The notes under the pieces: generated by a model
The model's database searches: none
What the model was told of the DNA's origin: nothing
The model's input: the letters and a program-made list of their open reading frames with translations, nothing else
DNA from: Gammaproteobacteria bacterium UBA5338
GTDB taxonomy: Bacteria > Pseudomonadota > Gammaproteobacteria > Pseudomonadales > UBA5862
Assembly: GCA_002408105.1 (NCBI GenBank)
Contig: DHQM01000073.1
Span: forward strand, 7,823 to 15,409
Length of the DNA stretch: 7,587 nucleotides
Direction of reading: 5' to 3'
Program-made: the position numbers and the translations under genes
Shown here: in pieces, positions 5,936 to 7,587 of the stretch
Position numbering within the stretch: position 1 is the first letter of the stretch
Layout: each line of letters opens with the position of its first letter

Positions 5936-6441
5936 TCCCAGACACTTTGCGTTCGAATCAGCCGGCGCTCGAGTTCCCATTCCAGCCATGCGACTGCGGC
6001 GAGTCCGCAGAGTGCTACGGACATGCCAGCCAGCGTTGGCAGAGTTGCCCAAGCGATGGCCGCACCCAACTCGCCGGCGACGACAACGTCATCCGTCGCC
6101 AGAACATCAAACACACGCATCATTCCCAGCACGGTGCCCAACAGACCCAAACACGGACAGGCGGCCACCAAGCCACGAATCACCAACAGGCTCTGGCGCA
6201 CCGGAATTTCCACTGCAGCCAACTCCGATCTCCGCTGGACGTGCCCCCACCACGATCCAGGCTCCACATGCAATCGCTCCCCTGAACTCTGTGATTCGCC
6301 GCACGAACAAAGGGACATCCGCAGCGTTAGCACTTGGTTGAAGACCAGGCCGGCGATCAACACCCCAGTCGCGTAGACGACCCACAGGACCGGACCGCCG
6401 GCCTGCATGAACCTCAGCAATTCAGTCGACGCCAGGGTCAT
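5932..6441 (-). CDS. exbB: ExbB proton-channel subunit (small ExbB2 type)
   Basis: MotA/TolQ/ExbB family channel protein of 169 residues, typical of the short ExbB2 type rather than the longer E. coli ExbB. Membrane segments lie at about 17-38, 87-110 and 130-155. The family core CPCLGLLGTVLGMMRVFDV (95-113) and ATLPTLAGM (132-140) are clear. The TM3 position that carries the conserved glutamate in E. coli ExbB (GIAEAL) reads AIAWAT here, with no acidic residue. Cysteines are unusually many (45, 47, 95, 97, 145), including CSC just after TM1. The cytoplasmic loop between TM1 and TM2 is short, about 48 residues. The ATG at 6441 overlaps the upstream gene by 20 nt and has only a weak Shine-Dalgarno site, so it probably depends on coupling; the longer open frame to 6528 lies inside the upstream gene. 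Confidence 0.93.
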   Translation of the reverse strand: MTLASTELLRFMQAGGPVLWVVYATGVLIAGLVFNQVLTLRMSLCSCGESQSSGERLHVEPGSWWGHVQRRSELAAVEIPVRQSLLVIRGLVAACPCLGLLGTVLGMMRVFDVLATDDVVVAGELGAAIAWATLPTLAGMSVALCGLAAVAWLEWELERRLIRTQSVWE

Positions 6442-7569
6442 GTTGCGCGGGGACTTTCGAGAGGCTCGATGCAAGGAGACCAGCACTTCGCTCTTCCAAT
6501 GTCTGTACCATGGCGCCTGCGCCGGCACTCAAAAATGCATGCATGAACAGTAAGGGAACTGCAACCACAAGCCCCAACAGGGTGGTCACCAGCGCTTGGG
6601 CAATACCACTTGCCATGACCGCCGGATCCACACCACCGAAGGCTCCCATGCCCTGGAAAGTCGCAATCAGACCGATGATCGTGCCCAACAGACCCAGCAT
6701 CGGCGACACTGCCGCGAGCAGCTTGAGTACCTTGCAGCCCTTTTCTAGCTGAGGAACTTCTCTGCAGATGGCCTCGTCGAGCTTGCTCTGCAACTGCTCA
6801 GCGTTGTCCTTGGTTCCACCGTCCGTCTTTCCTGTGGCAGCGAGGATCACTCGGCCCAACGGGTTGTCTTTTGCCGGTTGCTCAACCTTCCGGAGTTGGC
6901 TCCGTACGCGACGCGCGACCCTCAGCTGCACGCCAATCCGGTACAGCCCAACCGCGATCCCGATGCCGCCCAACGCGAGGATCAGGTAGCCCGTCGATCG
7001 ACCCTGCTCGACACGCTGCACGATGGTGGGGCGCTTGGCCATCACCTCCAGCAGCCTGCCAGACATCGTATCAACAGGTACGTTGATGGCCTCTGCAACG
7101 CTGCTCGCTGCAAATGCCTCCAGCATTCGGCGGTTCTTGCCCCTGGGCTGCCAAGGTGACTCTTCCAGCTGTCCCATGGCAGCATTCCATCGCAGCAGGT
7201 TCGGACCGGCTGCCGCCATGAATGGCCCCACCCGCCAGACTTCGCGTGTCTGGACCGAGCCGTCTCCAGAAACCACAGGTGCAGCGAAACGGTTCACTTC
7301 AGCGTCAGCGATCATGGAGCGAAGCAGTTCAAGCCACAGGGTCTCCAGCTGCTCAATGGTCGGAACTGCCGTCACCGCCCCCCGCAGCCCTTGCAGTGTG
7401 GCAATTCGACCGGGGAACTCGGCAGTCACTGTCGATTGTTCGAAGTCGGCCTCAACGGCAGCGACTGATTGCTCGAACCATTCGGTCAAGCGGCTGAGGG
7501 TGCTGTCGCCCAACTCCAACCGGTCACGGGTTCGATCCAGCCGCGCCGCACGGTCCTCGTACTCCGCCT
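6422..7569 (-). CDS. ttpC: TtpC-like MotA/TolQ/ExbB family protein with long N-terminal domain, 5' end cut by contig end
   Basis: TonB2-system partner that Vibrio and relatives need besides ExbB2/ExbD2/TonB2. 381 residues are present; full-length TtpC is about 450, so roughly 70, including the signal peptide, are missing beyond the contig end. Residues 1-70 are charged and helical (AEYEDRAARLDRTRDR at 1-16), consistent with a periplasmic coiled coil. TM1 is at about 193-213. The ExbB-like core has TM2 at 282-304 (VSPMLGLLGTIIGL) and TM3 at 318-346 (SGIAQALVTTLLGLVVAVP). The canonical TM3 glutamate is Gln at about 324. The frame remains open to the last genomic base; the TAG at 7568-7570 is made by the adapter junction and is not a real stop, and TTG at 7519 should not be taken as a start. 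A DUF3450 gene often precedes ttpC and may lie just beyond the edge. Confidence 0.92.
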
Positions 7570-7587
7570 AGATCGGAAGAGCACACG
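7570..7587. other. Illumina TruSeq adapter remnant at contig end (not genomic)
   Basis: The final 18 bases, AGATCGGAAGAGCACACG, are identical to the first 18 bases of the TruSeq read 1 adapter. They follow genomic sequence abruptly at 7569/7570. They interrupt the ttpC-like reading frame with an artificial in-frame TAG. This is untrimmed library sequence carried into the assembly. Confidence 0.97.

Noticed and set aside
5936..6052. 39-codon upstream extension of exbD
   Set aside because: It lies entirely inside exbB in another frame and is unlike ExbD N-termini. The ATGA overlap at 5932-5935 gives a standard coupled start.

Overview
The window looks like one end of a contig from a Gram-negative, moderately GC-rich bacterium, most likely a gammaproteobacterium. 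The reasons are an outer-membrane TonB-dependent receptor, a DUF481 outer-membrane protein, and above all a TonB2-type energising operon (TtpC-like protein, small ExbB, ExbD, TonB, TPR protein), an arrangement known from Vibrio, Shewanella and related marine gammaproteobacteria. I cannot name the genus from sequence alone. The last 18 bases (7570-7587) are not genomic: they match the start of the Illumina TruSeq adapter.

Layout. (1) 1-758, minus: N-terminal 252 codons of a TonB-dependent siderophore receptor whose plug resembles IutA, cut by the left edge. (2) 759-1301: a 543-base non-coding stretch. It holds a good sigma70-type promoter for the receptor, nested palindromes over the predicted transcription start, and a separate inverted repeat on the mscS side. 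(3) 1302-3620, plus: mscS (small mechanosensitive channel), a DUF481 outer-membrane protein, and a LysE/RhtB-type membrane exporter of an unusual subgroup. A GC-rich hairpin separates the second and third genes. (4) 3650-7569, minus and convergent with the previous block: a tightly coupled operon read right to left as ttpC-like (5' end cut by the contig end), exbB, exbD, tonB, TPR protein. The gaps are -20, -4, -4 and +10 nt.

How the genes fit together. The TtpC-like/ExbB/ExbD complex would use the proton gradient to energise the inner-membrane-anchored TonB, which contacts the TonB box of outer-membrane receptors. The IutA-like receptor at the left edge is an obvious candidate client, although it is not in the same operon. 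The membrane-anchored TPR protein at the operon end is a recurrent but poorly characterised companion of TonB2-type systems. mscS plus DUF481 suggests an osmotic or envelope-stress pair; this is inference.

Several starts were moved from the longest open frame on the basis of Shine-Dalgarno spacing and family length: mscS to 1302, DUF481 to a GTG at 2175, the LysE-type gene to 3000, the TPR gene to a GTG at 4816, and exbB and exbD to coupled internal ATGs. I see no convincing mobile element, CRISPR array, tRNA or rRNA. The most unusual points are the adapter junction creating a false stop in the ttpC-like gene, the nested palindromes at the receptor promoter, and the absence of the canonical TM3 glutamate in both ExbB-family proteins.
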